A stretch of 64,000 nucleotides of DNA from positions 14,446,001 through 14,510,000 of the forward strand of contig OX579639.1 of NCBI GenBank assembly GCA_951230915.1, given 5' to 3'. This DNA is from Antitrichia curtipendula (lineage: Eukaryota; Streptophyta; Bryopsida; Hypnales; Leucodontaceae). Below, one piece after another: positions 1-11,345 of this stretch (the first letter of the stretch is position 1; each line of letters opens with the position of its first letter). The notes under the pieces are model-generated. The model was given only the letters and a program-made list of their open reading frames with translations, was not told the origin of the DNA and made no database searches. Both the position numbers and the translations under genes were made by a program.

Positions 1-35
1 TGGTGTTTTTGAAAAGTTTATCGCACATTCTCTTA

Positions 36-339
36 AGGTAACTACACTTTAAATCACACGCTTTCTAAAACCACAAAGGTTAGATTCTTGCTTAAAACCA
101 CAAAGACTAGATTCTTGCCTAAAAGGTACTTCCACTATTTATGAAAGCCTATGGTTGGTTATCCTAAACCCTATTTTCAGCATTTTGTAGTTTATTCCTA
201 TAGTGTCCTGAAAATGCATTTTCAGAGAATCCAAAATCCTCTTTTGGCTTCCAAGAAGATCACACCAAAAAAAAAACTCAATAAAATAATGGAAACCATG
301 TTGAATTGCATATTTGTGCGATTTTAGGTATAGTTACCT
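36..339. mobile_element. Small non-autonomous DNA element (MITE), AGGTAACTA family, copy 1
   Basis: The left end reads AGGTAACTACACTT and the right end is its inverted match ending AGTTACCT, each bordered by TA, the likely target duplication. The 304-bp body has no coding frame worth calling. It contains a near-perfect tandem duplication of about 29 bp around the motif AAACCACAAAG (about 68-122). A truncated relative lies at 31035-31195. TA targets and short inverted ends suggest Tc1/mariner-type mobilisation, but the superfamily is not certain. Confidence 0.75.
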
Positions 340-885
340 TAGTAGTAGTCTACAACAAGATCCCTCAAATGAACCATGTACCTTCTAAACGCATGAGCTT
401 GGTGTTGATTTATAATACACCTATGTTTAACACATTGAAACTTCATAACTTATTCATACAGTTTTCAAATAAGTTAAGACAACCTATTTTCAAGGCCAGC
501 TACCTAATTTTGTCATTCTACTTGAAGCCCTAATTCCATCCCAAAACATCCCAATCCATTCATTTTTTAACATAACTACTACATTAATGCCAACAAGGGC
601 TAACATGTCACTCTTCTAATGGTGAACACTTAAGTACCATTGGATACATGGGAGAACAGCTATGAGTTGTTTATAGGATGTTCATGACTCCACTCTATGA
701 GCGATTTTGTAATTTTAGGCCAGACCACTTCAAAAATTCACAGAAATTACAATTTTAATCGAAGAATTAGAATTCCATTTGGAATTGATTCATGAAATAA
801 GCACACATCTATGAAAAATATGTTTCCCTCGTGGAGTTGGCCTTAAGATATTCACATTGCTAAATCAAGGTAGTAATAGGCTTAT
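340..885. other. No gene recognised
   Basis: AT-rich sequence with stop codons in all frames beyond short chance openings. I see no domain, RNA gene or clear element end. Confidence 0.5.
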
Positions 886-1047
886 CTATCTTTATGCATC
901 ATTCACAAAGTTCATTGAAAAACATCAATTCCACTCTCACAAGTTTCACTTGTCAAGGAGACCCAATCAATAATAGTAAACTTTAGTCACGTAATAATAC
1001 TACGCTCCCAATTGCAATTAGTGTCAATTAAAGGATCACATACCTTA
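886..1047 (+). repeat. Local direct repeat, copy 1
   Basis: This segment contains CTCTCACAAGTTTCACTTGT and ends GGATCACATACCTTA. It recurs at about 1583-1851 in the same order and orientation, where the second copy carries roughly 110 extra bases. The repeat is interrupted exactly at its final TA by the element at 1048-1458. Confidence 0.7.
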
Positions 1048-1458
1048 AGGTAGGAGTCTCTGAAATGGAACGGGCCTTCAAAACGGACCCTATAAATGGT
1101 TGTAAAATGGACATGAGTTGGTTTTGAAATTGACATGTATAGTCATGGAATGAATCAAGGAAAAAAAACATTCTGAATAGCAAGAGCCAATCATTTGCTT
1201 TGCTTTCCCCATCTTGCTTTAGAATTGCAAGTGAACCGTTTATAGAAGACCTAGAGTCATAAACAGGGACCTATGATCCAACTCGTTTGGAAATTCATAA
1301 GTAATTCAAAAATGCTTGGAAAAATGAGAAACCAATTGATTTAGATTTCTCATCTATTTATCTTTGTTTGAAAAATAAGCTAAAATTATCATTGTCCAAT
1401 GAAATACACAAAAAAAGTGGAACAGTCTTTAAATCTGCCATTTCTGAGCCTCCTACCT
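1048..1458. mobile_element. Small non-autonomous element, AGGTAGGAG family
   Basis: The ends are AGGTAGGAGTCTCTGAAATG and an inverted counterpart ending CTCCTACCT, giving about 22 bp of imperfect inverted repeat bordered by TA. It was inserted at the TA that closes the local direct repeat: the uninterrupted second copy continues past the same point at 1851. The first five bases (AGGTA) match two other TA-flanked families in this window. Confidence 0.75.
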
Positions 1459-1584
1459 TACTACAAGATCCTATGGTTACATGTGTCCAAAAATGTTTTT
1501 TCTTCTAAAATTTGGTGTTTGTACTAGATTTGACAGTTTGAAGCATTTTTTTTGAAAACATAGTCGCGGTCCTTTAGGGGTTAA
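1459..1584 (+). mobile_element. X-family TTAA element, right-end fragment (X0)
   Basis: The sequence ACTACAAGATCCTATGG through CTTTAGGGG-TTAA matches the right terminus of the complete X copies at 22276-23189 and 44824-45757. The TTAA target is at 1581-1584. Everything left of 1459 is missing, so this is a solo end abutting the AGGTAGGAG element. Confidence 0.7.
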
Positions 1585-1851
1585 TGCATCATTTGCAAAG
1601 TCTGTTGGATCAACTCCACTCTCACAAGTTTCACTTGTCAAAGAGACCCTATAGATCAAAGTAAATTTTGGTCACGTAATAGTACTACTTTTCCGGTCCC
1701 TTATTTTCAATGAATAGAATGTTCATGTCTTGAAATTCTTCATGTATTGGCACTTACTTAAAGGTACTCATATTCATGCTTGTATTCACACTCGTCTCCA
1801 AATATGTCTTTGAAATTGCAATTACTGTCAATTAAAGGATCACATACCTTA
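1583..1851 (+). repeat. Local direct repeat, copy 2
   Basis: Second copy of 886-1047, sharing CACTCTCACAAGTTTCACTT and GGATCACATACCTTA. About 110 bp of extra sequence sits in the middle. It keeps the unoccupied TA that is occupied in copy 1. Confidence 0.65.
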
Positions 1852-2448
1852 TCCTTGAAATGAGCGCCCTCTGTAGGTGTGATTGAGTCGTCGATTCCAT
1901 CTGAATGAAGGAGTACAAGTGATATAATAATAAGTTAAGCTTGTAAGGTAACGTTGTCGCATTGTATATACATACACTATGTAAAAACAACTAAATGTTG
2001 TCAAATTAGAGGGTTTTTTGGAGAGTCTAAAGATCCACATGAAGAAGATTCTACCTTTTTTACCTCTACTAGACAACCGTTAGGCATTAGTTCTTTTATT
2101 TCTTTAGTTGAAAGCATTTAAAACTTTGTTTGTAGATTTTAAAAGTTGTTAACTGGAAAGATAAAGATTGTTTTATCTTTCTTTTGGATTTGAAAAGAGA
2201 TTTGAAGGCCATGTAGTCACCACGTAGGAGATAAAGATAGAGTTATGGAGCAAAAGGAGTGGTCAATGGACAAATTGTGGTCCATGTGGCCTTTAGTGAC
2301 ATGTGGCATTTTGCTTAGGTGGAGGGGATGGGGGGTGAAGTGGAAGATAAGGTGGAGGGCCTTCTTCTTCCTCCTCATAGTTTTGCTTAGGAGAACCGAA
2401 ACTTTGGAGAGTGATGACAGATTGTATAGGAGTTTTTTTGTAATGAAA
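1852..2448. other. No gene recognised
   Basis: AT-rich, with a GT/GGA-skewed stretch near 2240-2400. No domain, repeat unit or element terminus is visible. Confidence 0.45.
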
Positions 2449-3245
2449 TTTTGAGAGCTTGTTTATCTTGTTTTGAGGTTTCCAAAAAACTATCACTCGC
2501 TCAATTTGGAGTTTTTGTGTGGAAGTTATACATGATGGAGTGAAAGAGGGATAATTGCCATGGAGCGAAAGAACAAAACTTTTGAGGGCTCATAACTTTT
2601 GGGTGAGAAGTTTTTTTGCTTTGAGATTTTATGAGAGTGTGTATATAGATGTTAGCTTTCTAAAGAGCTATCATTCTCTTAATTTGGAGGTAGTATGCAA
2701 AAGCTATAGGGTTAGAAGCGAAGTATTGAGAGGCTGCCTTTGATTTGAAGAAAGAGAACTTAGAACGACTGTAAAAGTCGGACAGTATCTTATTTTGTGT
2801 TGAAATTTGGGAGGTGTGTAGATTAGTATGTTATCTTTCTATAGAGACATCACAAGATCAGTTTGAAGTTTTTATGTGAAAGTTATGGGTTTGGAAGAAG
2901 AGTAGTAGTGAGCAGCCTTTGAAATGGAGAGAGTGAACTTTGAACGACTATAAAAGTCGTACAGTATCTTAATTTGAGTTGAAATTTAATATTTGTGTAG
3001 ATTATTGTGTTAGCTTTCTATAGAAACATCACACGATCAATTTGGAGTTCATATGTGAGAGTTATGGTCTTGGGAGAGGAGTAGTAGTAAGCTGCCTTGG
3101 AGTTGAAGAGAGCAAACTTTGACCGACTATAAAAGTCGGACAGTATGATAGTTTAAGTTGAATTTTGGAGGGTTTGTAGGTATTGTTGTTAGCTTTCCAG
3201 AGAGATGTTTCATTTTCAATTTGAAGTTTTGTAGCGTCTGTGGCA
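2449..3245 (+). repeat. Tandem satellite-like array, about 180-bp unit, about 4.5 units
   Basis: A block beginning GTTAGCTTTCTA and running through CAATTTGGAGTT recurs near 2468, 2649, 2830, 3009 and 3189, a spacing of about 180 bp. A second landmark, CGACTNTAAAAGTCGNACAG, recurs near 2766, 2946 and 3124. It holds a short palindrome (CGACT...AGTCG). Units are diverged, and the first and last are partial. The 180-bp length is in the range of plant nucleosome-length satellites. It does not encode a conserved protein. Confidence 0.8.
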
Positions 3246-3468
3246 TTCATTTTAGTGACGGGATCTCCCTAGAAGGAAACTATTCGGTTTATGAGCAACT
3301 CCAACTATTTTCTACAAGCATGTGATATTATATTGGGAGTTTATGGTGCATTATGAAGATTTTATGAGCATGCGCACACATTTTTGTTGAATCACGGGCC
3401 CCTTTACTTCCCGGCCAAGTCTACTTGCAGTCAGAAGCTCGGCGCTTTCCCAAGGCAAGGCCTCTCTA

Positions 3469-3782
3469 CTCGACAACGTGTCCAAAAATCACCCACCTAA
3501 GAGCTGAAATTGAATTTTGGGGAGGTGAAGCTTCTTGAAATATTTTTCAATTAATTTTTCTTGAAATACAAGTGGAATTGACATCTAACCCAAGTTGTTT
3601 CATATTTTTTTGGAGCTTTGTGGAATTAGTTATAAAATTTTGAAGTTGAAATGACATAGGGCTCTAAAATTGCCCACCTCCCAAGATGTGCATTGTTTGT
3701 ACATTGCTGAAGGCTATAAAAACAACAACATGTACACATAATGTACATTTGAGGAGGTGGGTGATTTTAGAGCATGTTACCT
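3469..3782 (+). mobile_element. AGGTAACAAGTCC-family MITE, copy 1
   Basis: The interior GAGCTGAAATTGAATTTTGG and the right end GTGATTTTAGAGCATGTTACCT followed by TA (3783-3784) match the better-preserved copies at 40918 and 41400. The left terminus has decayed (CGACAACGTGTCC). No coding capacity. Near its right side is a secondary inverted pair (ATGTACA...TGTACAT). Confidence 0.75.
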
Positions 3783-3785
3783 TAC

Positions 3786-4015
3786 TTAATCCTTAAACGA
3801 CAGGCTCATAACCGTGGAAATCATTTGTCTTAACACCGTGTGAGTTGTTGGACTAAAATAATGCAAAAGCACTCATTGGAAGTCAAACTACTGTAGATGA
3901 TCTTCTATTTTCCCACAAAATTTGGAAGATGAATAGTTGCACTTCTATCCTACACACGAGATTCTCTTGTCATTCATCGGCCGCAAAATGTCCCGCCTTG
4001 ACGTTTAAGCATTAA
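3786..4015 (+). mobile_element. U-family TTAA element, copy 1
   Basis: The left end TTAATCCTTAAACGACAGG (TTAA 3786-3789) and right end CCTTGACGTTTAAGCATTAA (TTAA 4012-4015) are inverted matches. Most of the interior recurs in inverted orientation at 38367-38545, where the end is again TTAATCCTTAAAC. TTAA flanks and the CCTTAAA-like termini place it with the other piggyBac-type small elements. 230 bp, noncoding. Confidence 0.75.
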
Positions 4016-4065
4016 GTTCTGACTGAGCTTCAGAGTTGCATCCCCAGTTCCCCACCACGTGAATT

Positions 4066-4664
4066 CACTACACTAAAATTGTTAAATAGTGTTGGGTGAT
4101 AATTAGTGTTGTTCCATGTTTTTTACCCCCAACACTATTTTCCAACTTATGTGCAAATAGTGTAAGGGCACTTAAATCCCACAGTCAAATTCTGACCTTT
4201 TTTTAGGAAACTCTAACATTAAATGTTTTTGGGTGTGTGTGGAGGGCCGTTTCGAGCCTGTTCCCCCGACAGTAAAAGAACGGCCGTTGTCAGAAATTTT
4301 TAAGGAAAAAAAAATAAAAAATAAAAAAAATTCTTAAAATCTTGAAAGGAAAAAAAAATGAACAAAAAAAAATTGAAAAAAAATTATTTTTATATGACGT
4401 GGCAGTCCCTCTTCCACGTAACGCACCTGCTGCGGCGCAGTTCCAGACAGTTCCAAAGTCTGGAACCCCTGGAGAACTTGCAGCCCTCCACATGGGCTGA
4501 AAAACATATAATGCTTCTACCTCCTGCTGTCAAAATTTTTACTATAAAGCTCAAACAGTGTTAGAATGGATAAATAATGTTCTAACACTAACCTTGCAAA
4601 TCACAATTAGTGTTAGGTGGGACAGTTAGTGTTGCCAATACTATTTACCAATTTTAGTGTACTG
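4066..4664. mobile_element. CACTA-like small element with AGTGT-rich ends
   Basis: The ends are CACTACACTAAAATTG and CAATTTTAGTGTACTG. The inverted match continues inward (TAAATAGTGTTGG against CCAATACTATTTA). Two readings fit: CACTA-type termini at 4066/4664, or TA duplications with CACTAAAATTG termini at 4071/4659. The interior contains a GC-rich patch with GACGTGGCAG, and it is similar, in opposite orientation, to part of the element at 38580-39425. Noncoding. Confidence 0.65.
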
Positions 4665-4839
4665 TAATTGGAGTCCCTTTGGCAGCCTTGTTGTGTCCAA
4701 CTTATTTTTGTGGCACTAGTGCGCACACTGTTTAAGGCACGCTTTGGTCCAGCCAGGGCAGTCTGCCTTGCCTTTTTGCCTGCCCTAAGTTATCACTTTT
4801 TGTTGATGATGGATTCAGTTGCGCTGATATGAACTTACC

Positions 4840-5251
4840 TTAACCCTTTAACGATCCTGGTCGATTCCAGAGTTGGGCATTCCTTTGTATTTTCATTTTG
4901 GGGAAATTTTAGGGTTACTGAAAATAGATGTCTATCACAGATCTGACCGTACAGATGAAAGCATCTTGCAAGGTTTAGTGTTATGCATCATGAATCATGA
5001 TCACTATTAGTTGTTATGATCATTTTTTTGCATTTATCAGTGTATTTTCAGCGAGTACTTTTTTAGTTTTTCCAACCCTCTAGCTGCATGCCACCTTAGA
5101 TTGGCTTGATTATTGTCCTAAACTCTTCACCTTCTAATTCCCCAGATCCGTTTCCTTTGCCATGTCATCAAATTTCTTGACATGCTCTCTCTACAAACTG
5201 AAAAGAGTCAAAATCGACCAAAATAAGGTCGACCAAGCGTTAAAGGGTTAA
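4840..5251. mobile_element. T-family TTAA element (piggyBac-type MITE)
   Basis: TTAA at 4840-4843 is followed by CCCTTTAACGATCCTGGTCG. The right side carries the inverted partner TCGACCAAGCGTTAAAGGG and then TTAA at 5248-5251. The match is about 19 bp with small gaps. The 412-bp interior is noncoding. TTAA duplication plus CCC-starting termini is the piggyBac signature. Confidence 0.75.
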
Positions 5252-5402
5252 GCTTACCATTGAATGATCCTGTGTGCAGATGTGCACTTGATCAAACTGA
5301 TTGCCATTTGAGTTCTTAAAAGGAGAGTTCTGAGTTCTGACCTAGTCGGCTGTCTGAGATACCCCAGGATCAATTTCCAGAGTTACTACTGTACTACCTC
5401 CT

Positions 5403-6110
5403 GAAAAGAGACAACGCATCTGCCCTCCAAATATTAAAATTCACAAGTTCGAACTTCAAGTTCTGTGATCACTGCAAACAGTAGAATTTTGGATTAATCT
5501 TAGCTTGGCTAATTTGCTGAGGATGGGCCATGTATGGTAGAACCACCCATTGTCGACCAAAGACCCATCCCCAACCTGTAGGGTGTACTATTTCCAACCA
5601 AGGTTACAATAAGTTTTCAACCAAAGCTTTGAATGTGTTTTTTCTCCTTTCCAAAGTTAAGACTAATCGAGTCATGACACATGTCTAAAAGCAATGAGCA
5701 AGAAATAGTTCTTGAATGATCAGCATTGGAAGACTCTACATGTTAGCTGTAGGTTTGGACCAGCTGTCGGCTTCTGAAATTCATAGTAATTTCAATTCAA
5801 GGCATAAAATTACAAAAAAAAGTGCAATCCCCTTGATTTCTATCTTCCTACATGGCAGAAAATTTACATGCTTTATACTGCTCCAAAACATCCACATATT
5901 GCTTAAGTGGTAGACAATGGGTGGTTCTACTATAGAAGGAGAATAATGACCTGATTGAAAATGACCCTTTCAGTATAACAAGTTTGTTCTAAGAGAGACA
6001 GTCAGGTAGGATAATTCTATCAGTTGATAGATTCAATTCTAAACTCAATGTGACAATCCAACTACCCAAGGACACACAATCACTCATTTGATTTATGCTT
6101 TATGACTCAT
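5403..6110 (+). repeat. Tandem duplication unit A (interrupted by a MITE)
   Basis: GAGACAACGCATCTGCCCTC through GATGGGCCATGTA, then after an insertion TAGAAGGAGAATAATGACCT through TTATGACTCATTGAAAAG, repeats as unit B immediately downstream. Removing the insertion at 5535-5932 leaves about 310 bp, the same as unit B. Confidence 0.8.
5535..5932. mobile_element. GTAGAACCACC-family MITE, copy 1
   Basis: The ends are TGGTAGAACCACCCATTGTC and the inverted GACAATGGGTGGTTCTACTA, bordered by TA on both sides. The neighbouring duplicate has the empty site, reading GATGGGCCCTATAGAAGGAG, which confirms both borders and a TA target. A second copy is at 14732-15160. Noncoding; the 65-codon opening inside it (5716-5913) is chance. 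Confidence 0.85.
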
Positions 6111-6112
6111 TG

Positions 6113-6417
6113 AAAAGAGACAACCCGTTTGCCCTCCAAATATTGAAATTTAGAAGGTGGAACTTCAAGTTCTGCAATCACTGCAAACATTCGATTTTGG
6201 ATTTATCTTAGCTTTTAATTCGCCGAGGATGGGCCCTATAGAAGGAGAATAATGACCTGATTGGAAATGATCCTTTTAGTATAATAAGTTCATTCCAAGG
6301 AGACAGTCAAGTAGGATAAATTCTTTCAGCTCATAGATTCAGTTTGAAATTCAATAACGCAATCCAACTACCCAAGGACACACAATCGCTCATCCAATTT
6401 ATGGTTTATGACTCATT
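6113..6417 (+). repeat. Tandem duplication unit B (empty site)
   Basis: Repeats unit A (5403-6110) without the MITE. It contains the unoccupied site around 6235-6240 and ends with the same TTTATGACTCATT motif. Several single-base differences separate the units, so the duplication is not brand new. Confidence 0.8.
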
Positions 6418-8667
6418 CAATTTCTATGATAAAACACCAAGTCAATATGAACATACACATACATTGAATCAACCAACTTGGCCTTTCACACACAATTTTC
6501 AATTTCAAATTATCCCAATCCCAATTAGTACACATACAACCACACAACAAACAAACAAAATCACTTGTTCTCCTCAAATACAATCACACGCATAAACCAA
6601 TATAGCATGACTTAATTCGATTCATCTTTCACCGTTTGCAGTCTTAGTTTCCTTCATCATTCCTCGTCATTCCCAAACAAACAAAAGGCAACCAACTTGG
6701 GTTGGAACTTGCACTAGCACCTCTCGCAATGGGTGCCTCACAACAACTTGGAAGGAAGCTAAATAGACAACATTGACACCGTTTCAATTACAATTTGGCA
6801 GAAAAACATCACAATCTTTAACATCCCATTCACATGATGATCCAAATTGGTAACATGTCCAATCATCAAGCCCTTAACTCCGACTAGGCTTCCATTCACA
6901 CCAAATTAGCACTTTGTTTCACATCCGGAAGGCTAATACTCCTTACTTCACACTCCCAAAACAAAAAATTTCACACCATGTAAAATTCCCATTAAATGTT
7001 CACGTTGTACATGCCTTCATATAATAGTTTTTTTACAACCGTGAATACATGGTATATGCTAATACATTGATGCAGATATGCATATGGGCACACATGGCAT
7101 CAATAAGACTTACAAATACAGGATATGAATTTGACATAGGGTTATAGGTAAAACCTCTTTTGGTGCATGGTGCCGGGACTATGTGTAGATAACTAAATAG
7201 GGTTTGGGATTTGTTAATTTTTGTGTGATTTTATGTGTGTTTGGTTTGTTCTTGACAAATTTCTGGTTAATTGAGTGTCCAATTTGGGTCATTTTGTTAA
7301 TCTGTTTCAATCCAAGTTGGATTTTGTTTCCTTGCTAATTTTCAAGTTGGATAGGGAATGACTCTACCTAGTTTTTAGTCCAAGTTGGAATGTGTCAATG
7401 GGTAAAGGGGTAAGTAGATCAGTTTTTAGTTTGAATTGACAGTTTTTCATGTCTTGTAAAATGGGATGTTGAATGTGTTTGAGGTGGTTAGGTTTGAAGT
7501 TCCAATTGGGTAGTTGAGGGTAGATAGGGTGTCTCTTCCAATTCGGGTAACCGTCAAGGTCTAGCTCCCTATTAAGTTCATCTCTTCCAATTTTTCTTTA
7601 CCCACTGTTTGACAAAGTCCAGTGCGAGTCCCAGTCCAAGTTGGCTGCGTATTTTATGTTTCTATTTGGTTTGTGTGTGTGTGTGTTCTAAGAGGACGAT
7701 GGTCCTGGTTGGATTGTGTGTGTTCAATTTGGGTGATTGTTTGGTCATGTGTGTGAGTCCAAGTCGGAGAGTCAAGCCTGTCAGCGTGGATGCTGGGGTT
7801 GTCAGTTCCGAGTTGGGAAGTGTGCAGATCAAGTGCAGATAGCAATTTGGGAAAAGTGAATTTTCCTAATCGGTGTGTGAAGGATGGTGAAGTTGCTGTA
7901 AAGAGCTGATTTTCCTATTTGGAGAAGTACAATGATATTTTATCCAATCGATTAGTAATGGAAATTGGATTCAATTCGGGAAGGTGAAGAGTTCAATTTG
8001 GAGTTTCGGAGTGAAGTCAATGTGGAAGAAAGCAATAATTGAAGATGGAAAATTTTGGATTCCAATTAGAATTAATGCTAATGATGTAGAATCTGTAAAC
8101 GTTTGAATTGAAATTGGAAGGATGATATGAAGAAATGATAAATTGGAAGATTGAATTTTATAGTGTAATGGTGATTTAATCACCAATTTGGTTTAATGAA
8201 AAATGTTTAGCTTCCAAATTGGTGTCTTGTGTTTATGATTGCATGGCTGAATTATGTTTATCAATTCGGAGGTTTGCATGTCAATGGGCCTAATTGGAGT
8301 ATGATGGTGTTAGTCAAACTATGTGTAAGTGAATTATATATGCAATGTCGTTGTAGATTGAGTGATTATTGATTTTCCAAATTGGGTCATAGTCTTTTAT
8401 TTTGGGATTGTATTACCTATTTTTAGGTATTAGTCCCATTAGCATTGATTTCCTACTTGATCGTCTCCTTTGGAACGAACTTATTATACTAATAGGGTAG
8501 TTTCCGAATAGGTCATTATCCTTCTTCAACACTATGCAATAAGAGAGGTTTATGCATTTAGAGAGGCCACAAATACTGTAAACATTTAATTCAACTTTGC
8601 ATCTTGAATCACGCATAGGCCCACCTACTACATGCAAACTCTCTTATTGCCTATTATGCATACATCC
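6418..8667. other. Strand-skewed, CCAATTTGG-motif-rich region without a gene
   Basis: From about 6420 to 7050 the plus strand is rich in C and A. From about 7150 to 8400 it is rich in G and T. Variants of the near-palindromic word CCAATTTGG (CCAAGTTGG, CCAATTGGG, CAATTCGGG, CCAAATTGG) recur some 25-30 times with irregular spacing, most between 7280 and 8400. A (GT)n run lies at about 7672-7686. Open frames here are short and resemble no family I know. Confidence 0.5.
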
Positions 8668-9588
8668 TTACAAGACCAAGGCCTTTTTAGGGGCCAAAAA
8701 ACACTCAAAACTGCCATTTCTATTGCAAAGAGTAAAAAGAAATTGAAAACTTTTTTTTTCCATATCTAACCATAGGATCTTATACCTTGCTGATGTAAAA
8801 ATACGTGGAATAAATTTCAAATTTTTGACCGCACAGATTGCACAATATCTACATTTAAAGTGAAGAAAACAAGTTTTTTTGTACATTGCAGGACTAGATT
8901 ATTTGACTTTGAACCTTCTTAACTTTTATTTTTTGTACTAGAGAGTTTTGAGGTTTAAATCTCTATAGTGTAGAACTAAATTGGGCGTCTAGAAAAAAAA
9001 AATTCAAAAAAACTTATCTTTCATTCTTAAAAAAATTGTTAAGTAGAAGTAGGTACGAGATAGAAGGAAGATCTAAATTACTAATATTTCTAAGATGGAA
9101 TTAAAATGCACCAATTCCAATGGTGGGAATGTTCTATCAAGCAAACTAAACTACGTGGTATTTTTTTGAATTGTCAAAATTGCATTCAGAAATGAATCCT
9201 ACAAATTATTTTTCCATAAATAAGATCCTTAAATTGCCCCCTAAATAAGATTGTCTATAACTTTTACATCACTTATCCAAATGAAATGAATAAAAGCTTT
9301 CCATACAGATAAAAATATAATCTATAAAAAAAAATTAAAAATTAAAAATTAAAAATTAAAAATTAAATTTTTTATTTTTGCTACCCAATCACCCCAAGTT
9401 TTGAGGTTATCTAGGCATAACTTTTGTTCTAGAACACCAATTGAAAAGGAAATTATATTCATATGAAGACAATCAGTTTTTCTATCTTCAAAAAAAGTTT
9501 CAAAAAATCATGACAAAAATTGAGACCGTAGGTACTTGTCCAAAATCCAATTTGTCCCCTAAAGGGACAATGATCCTTTAGGGATTAA
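8668..9588 (-). mobile_element. Z-family TTAA element, reverse orientation (Z1)
   Basis: In reverse orientation this matches the intact Z copy at 43885-44827. The right end appears as AAGACCAAGGCC next to a decayed target (TTAC at 8668), with CACTCAAAACTGCCATTTCT just inside. The left end is GATCCTTTAGGGA-TTAA with TTAA at 9585-9588. Inside lies a short AAAAATT minisatellite (about 9327-9366). No coding capacity. Confidence 0.8.
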
Positions 9589-10379
9589 AAGAGGATGCAC
9601 TAACAAAGGTTCCACCTATACCAACATTTGGGTATAAATATGAAATATGGGTATGGTATATTGTTACTATTATTATTATTATACTTTTATTTTTTAATAG
9701 ATAGGGTCAGTGAAAAAACAAATAACATTTTCAAAAAGTTACATTTTCAAAAACTCCAACCATGAGTTTTCCAAGTGAGATATAACATTCTTGACTAGTG
9801 AAGCTAGAGTCGCTTCTCTACATTGTCACTTATTTGTGTTACAATGGAAGTTATTCTTTCTCATTGGCCCACAACAATGCATGACAACCTTACCATCCAA
9901 ACTTTTTGCAGTGAAGCAAAGGTATCCCTCGCTTGAATACTATAAATAGTATAAGTATTCAACAAATTATGATATAACATAATTAGTTATGATAGTGACT
10001 ACTCTTGAATATAAATGAAGTTGTCTTAAATTAAATGCAAACTTTAAATTTATCCTAATAATTATCATACAAATGTTAACTTTGTAAATATTATAATTAT
10101 GCTTAAGATAAACTTATGATATGTTCATAACACATCTTTACATAACTTATTTAACCCAATCCTCCTTGCACATTGGTATATAAGAGTTGCCTCCTGTGTT
10201 GATAGAAACCAAATTGAAGCAATTTTTTTTCCAATTTGTGGTTAAACCAAAACTCAAATTTACTCAGAAAACATCAATTTCGTTGAATTGGCACTATTTT
10301 ATGCACCATATTCATATGAATTTACGTTAGTTTTAGTGCCAATAATTATGCAAATTAATATGCTACTTGTAGTTCATTT
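9589..10379. other. No gene recognised
   Basis: AT-rich sequence with a short ATT run near 9670. No element terminus or coding signal. Confidence 0.5.
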
Positions 10380-10478
10380 TTAACCCCTAAAGGCCAAAAC
10401 AATCAATTTTTTATGCATTGTCCAAATACAAAAGTTAAAATTTTTATTTTGAATCCCAACCATATAAAAGTGCATTAA
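10380..10478. mobile_element. Possible TTAA-element end remnant
   Basis: TTAA at 10380-10383 is followed by CCCCTAAAGGCC, the terminal sequence of the X and Z families, but after about 20 bp the similarity stops. The next TTAA (10475) begins element X1. It may be a deleted element sharing the neighbour's target. Confidence 0.4.
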
Positions 10479-11345
10479 AGAACTACCATGCATTTTTTGG
10501 TAACATAGAAATTTTGAGCAAGTATGTGTGACTGGAGATTTTATGCTGAAATTTTGAAAGAAGGTGGGGACAAAGAATATCTTTCATATGCACTAAATTC
10601 TATGACATTTGGAAATACGAGTCAAAAATTATGGCCTAATATGCAATTTGTTTCTCAACTCAAGCAGTCCAAGCAGACTCTTTAAAACCACTTTTTTTAG
10701 AAACAAAAATTTGAAATTGGTTCTCTAAATTTATACATACATAAAAAGATTTGAATCATTCCATTTTGATCAATGAGTCAAACGTTATGAGGAGTTTTAG
10801 TTTGCGTACAATTATGGATTTTCTACTCTAAAATAAACTTTGAAGTCTTTTATTTATTCAATTTTCTATATTTTTTGAAAAAAATAAAATAATAGGATTA
10901 AAATGTTTATCACAACATTTCAACCATTGGGATTGGCATTTTTCATTTCTATAACTAAATTCTTAACAATTTAGTATTTTGAATAATTTTCTACTTCTTT
11001 CTACTTACTATTTTTTCCTATATGTTGTACAACTCCAAATGATCTCAAATTTTTCAAGCATATAGCCAACTTGCCTTGAAGAATGAATCCAAAGAAGCAC
11101 CACCATTTTGGTGATTTTTTCATACAAATGTGATCTTGTGAAGTGCACTTGCCCAATTTTTTTGCGGTGCCCCCAAAAGGGATTTTTTCACTTCAAACAC
11201 TAATATCTTGTAATCTATAAAGCGTAAATTTTTGAATTTTTTTCCCATCTTTTCAAACCAGAGTACTACAAGATCGTATGGTTACATGTGTTCAAAAGTG
11301 GGTTTTTTTTTTATAAATTTGGTGCTTGTACTCAAAATGGCAGCA

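Noticed and set aside
2449..3245. CRISPR-like array
   Set aside because: Units are about 180 bp and diverged, with no short identical repeats and unique spacers, in a plant nuclear context.
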